NCBI RefSeq assembly: GCF_021538895.1
Contig: NZ_JADDRL010000011.1
Span: forward strand, 62,001-126,000
Source: Streptomyces olivochromogenes
GTDB taxonomy: Bacteria > Actinomycetota > Actinomycetes > Streptomycetales > Streptomycetaceae
Length of the DNA: 64,000 nucleotides
Direction: 5' to 3'
Shown here: one piece after another, positions 63,833-64,000 of the stretch
Layout of the letters: every line of letters starts with the position of its first letter
Numbering within the stretch: the stretch's first letter is position 1
Program-made: the position numbers and the translations under genes
Notes under the pieces: model-generated
The model's database searches: none
Told to the model about the DNA's origin: nothing
Seen by the model: the letters and a program-made list of their open reading frames with translations, nothing else

Positions 63833-64000
63833 ATGACCGACATAGACGACACCACCGACCGTCTCACCAAGGGTGTGAACGGTGCCGGGCTCGACGCCCG
63901 GCTGGTCGTGGAGCGCGGCTCCTTCCGGCTCGACGTCCCGCTCACCGCCGCCCCCGGTGACGTCGTCGCGCTGCTCGGGCCCAACGGCGCCGGCAAGACC
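63833..64000 (+). CDS. modC: Molybdate ABC transporter ATPase, cut by right edge
   Basis: The first 56 residues are present (MTDIDDTTDRL at the start) and end in the Walker A motif LLGPNGAGKT at position 64000. The gap to modB is 166 bases, long for an ABC operon, so a separate promoter or a different start is possible. ModC would power molybdate uptake. Confidence 0.88.
   Translation, partial: MTDIDDTTDRLTKGVNGAGLDARLVVERGSFRLDVPLTAAPGDVVALLGPNGAGKT

Overview
The window is high-GC actinobacterial chromosome, almost certainly Streptomyces: about 70-73% G+C by eye, G/C third codon positions, frequent GTG starts, strong AGGAGG ribosome sites, and families typical of streptomycetes (DUF5999, DUF1707, SAV_915-like, MocR, PadR, PucR). 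I recognised no tRNA, rRNA, insertion sequence or CRISPR array. All coordinates, motifs and domain calls come from manual reading; no database search was possible.

Layout. 1-12.5 kb is accessory metabolism and regulation: a FabG-like reductase (cut at the left edge), a HipA-like kinase/DUF3037 pair, a Rieske lipoprotein, a cysteine-less isochorismatase fold, two flavin/pyridoxamine-oxidase-fold proteins, a LysR and a MocR regulator with operators, three EamA exporters, a Clp-N protein, a polyketide-cyclase-fold protein and a PadR repressor. 12.5-26 kb resembles a dormancy/low-oxygen energy island: phosphoketolase, PPK2, two tandem universal stress proteins, SulP transporter, the arginine deiminase pathway (arcD-like, a broken arcA, arcB, arcC), a cyclic-nucleotide-binding protein, a CBS-BON protein and a DevR/DosR-like response regulator. 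GGGCC-type palindromes sit in its promoters. 26-31 kb holds PhzF, a CPBP protease, a glutamate-cysteine ligase family protein and small Streptomyces proteins.

31-58.6 kb is a potassium/cation supercluster: the kdp operon (with kdpF and an extra 27-residue membrane ORF), a second KdpD paired with a free-standing DUF4118 protein, three APC-superfamily permeases (two KimA-like), a two-RCK channel-like protein, a CPA1 antiporter, two paralogous small membrane proteins, a four-TM double-sensor protein and a universal stress protein. At six intergenic regions I find the same array of four direct half-sites (consensus YTGACG) with start-to-start spacing 11-21-11 bp. Partial arrays occur at further promoters, one of them the kdpA-D side of other genes. 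I infer a shared operator, most simply for the OmpR-family regulator KdpE. kdpE itself shows an Asp-to-Glu change at the phospho-acceptor and a one-base frameshift in this sequence.

58.6-64 kb is a molybdenum region: a DUF1707 protein, an HTH-TOBE regulator, remnants of a divergent pucR/xanthine-dehydrogenase locus that has lost both 5' ends, a small molybdopterin-domain protein, and modA-modB-modC (modC cut by the right edge). Three loci (lysR 3' end, arcA, pucR/xdh) carry visible rearrangement scars.
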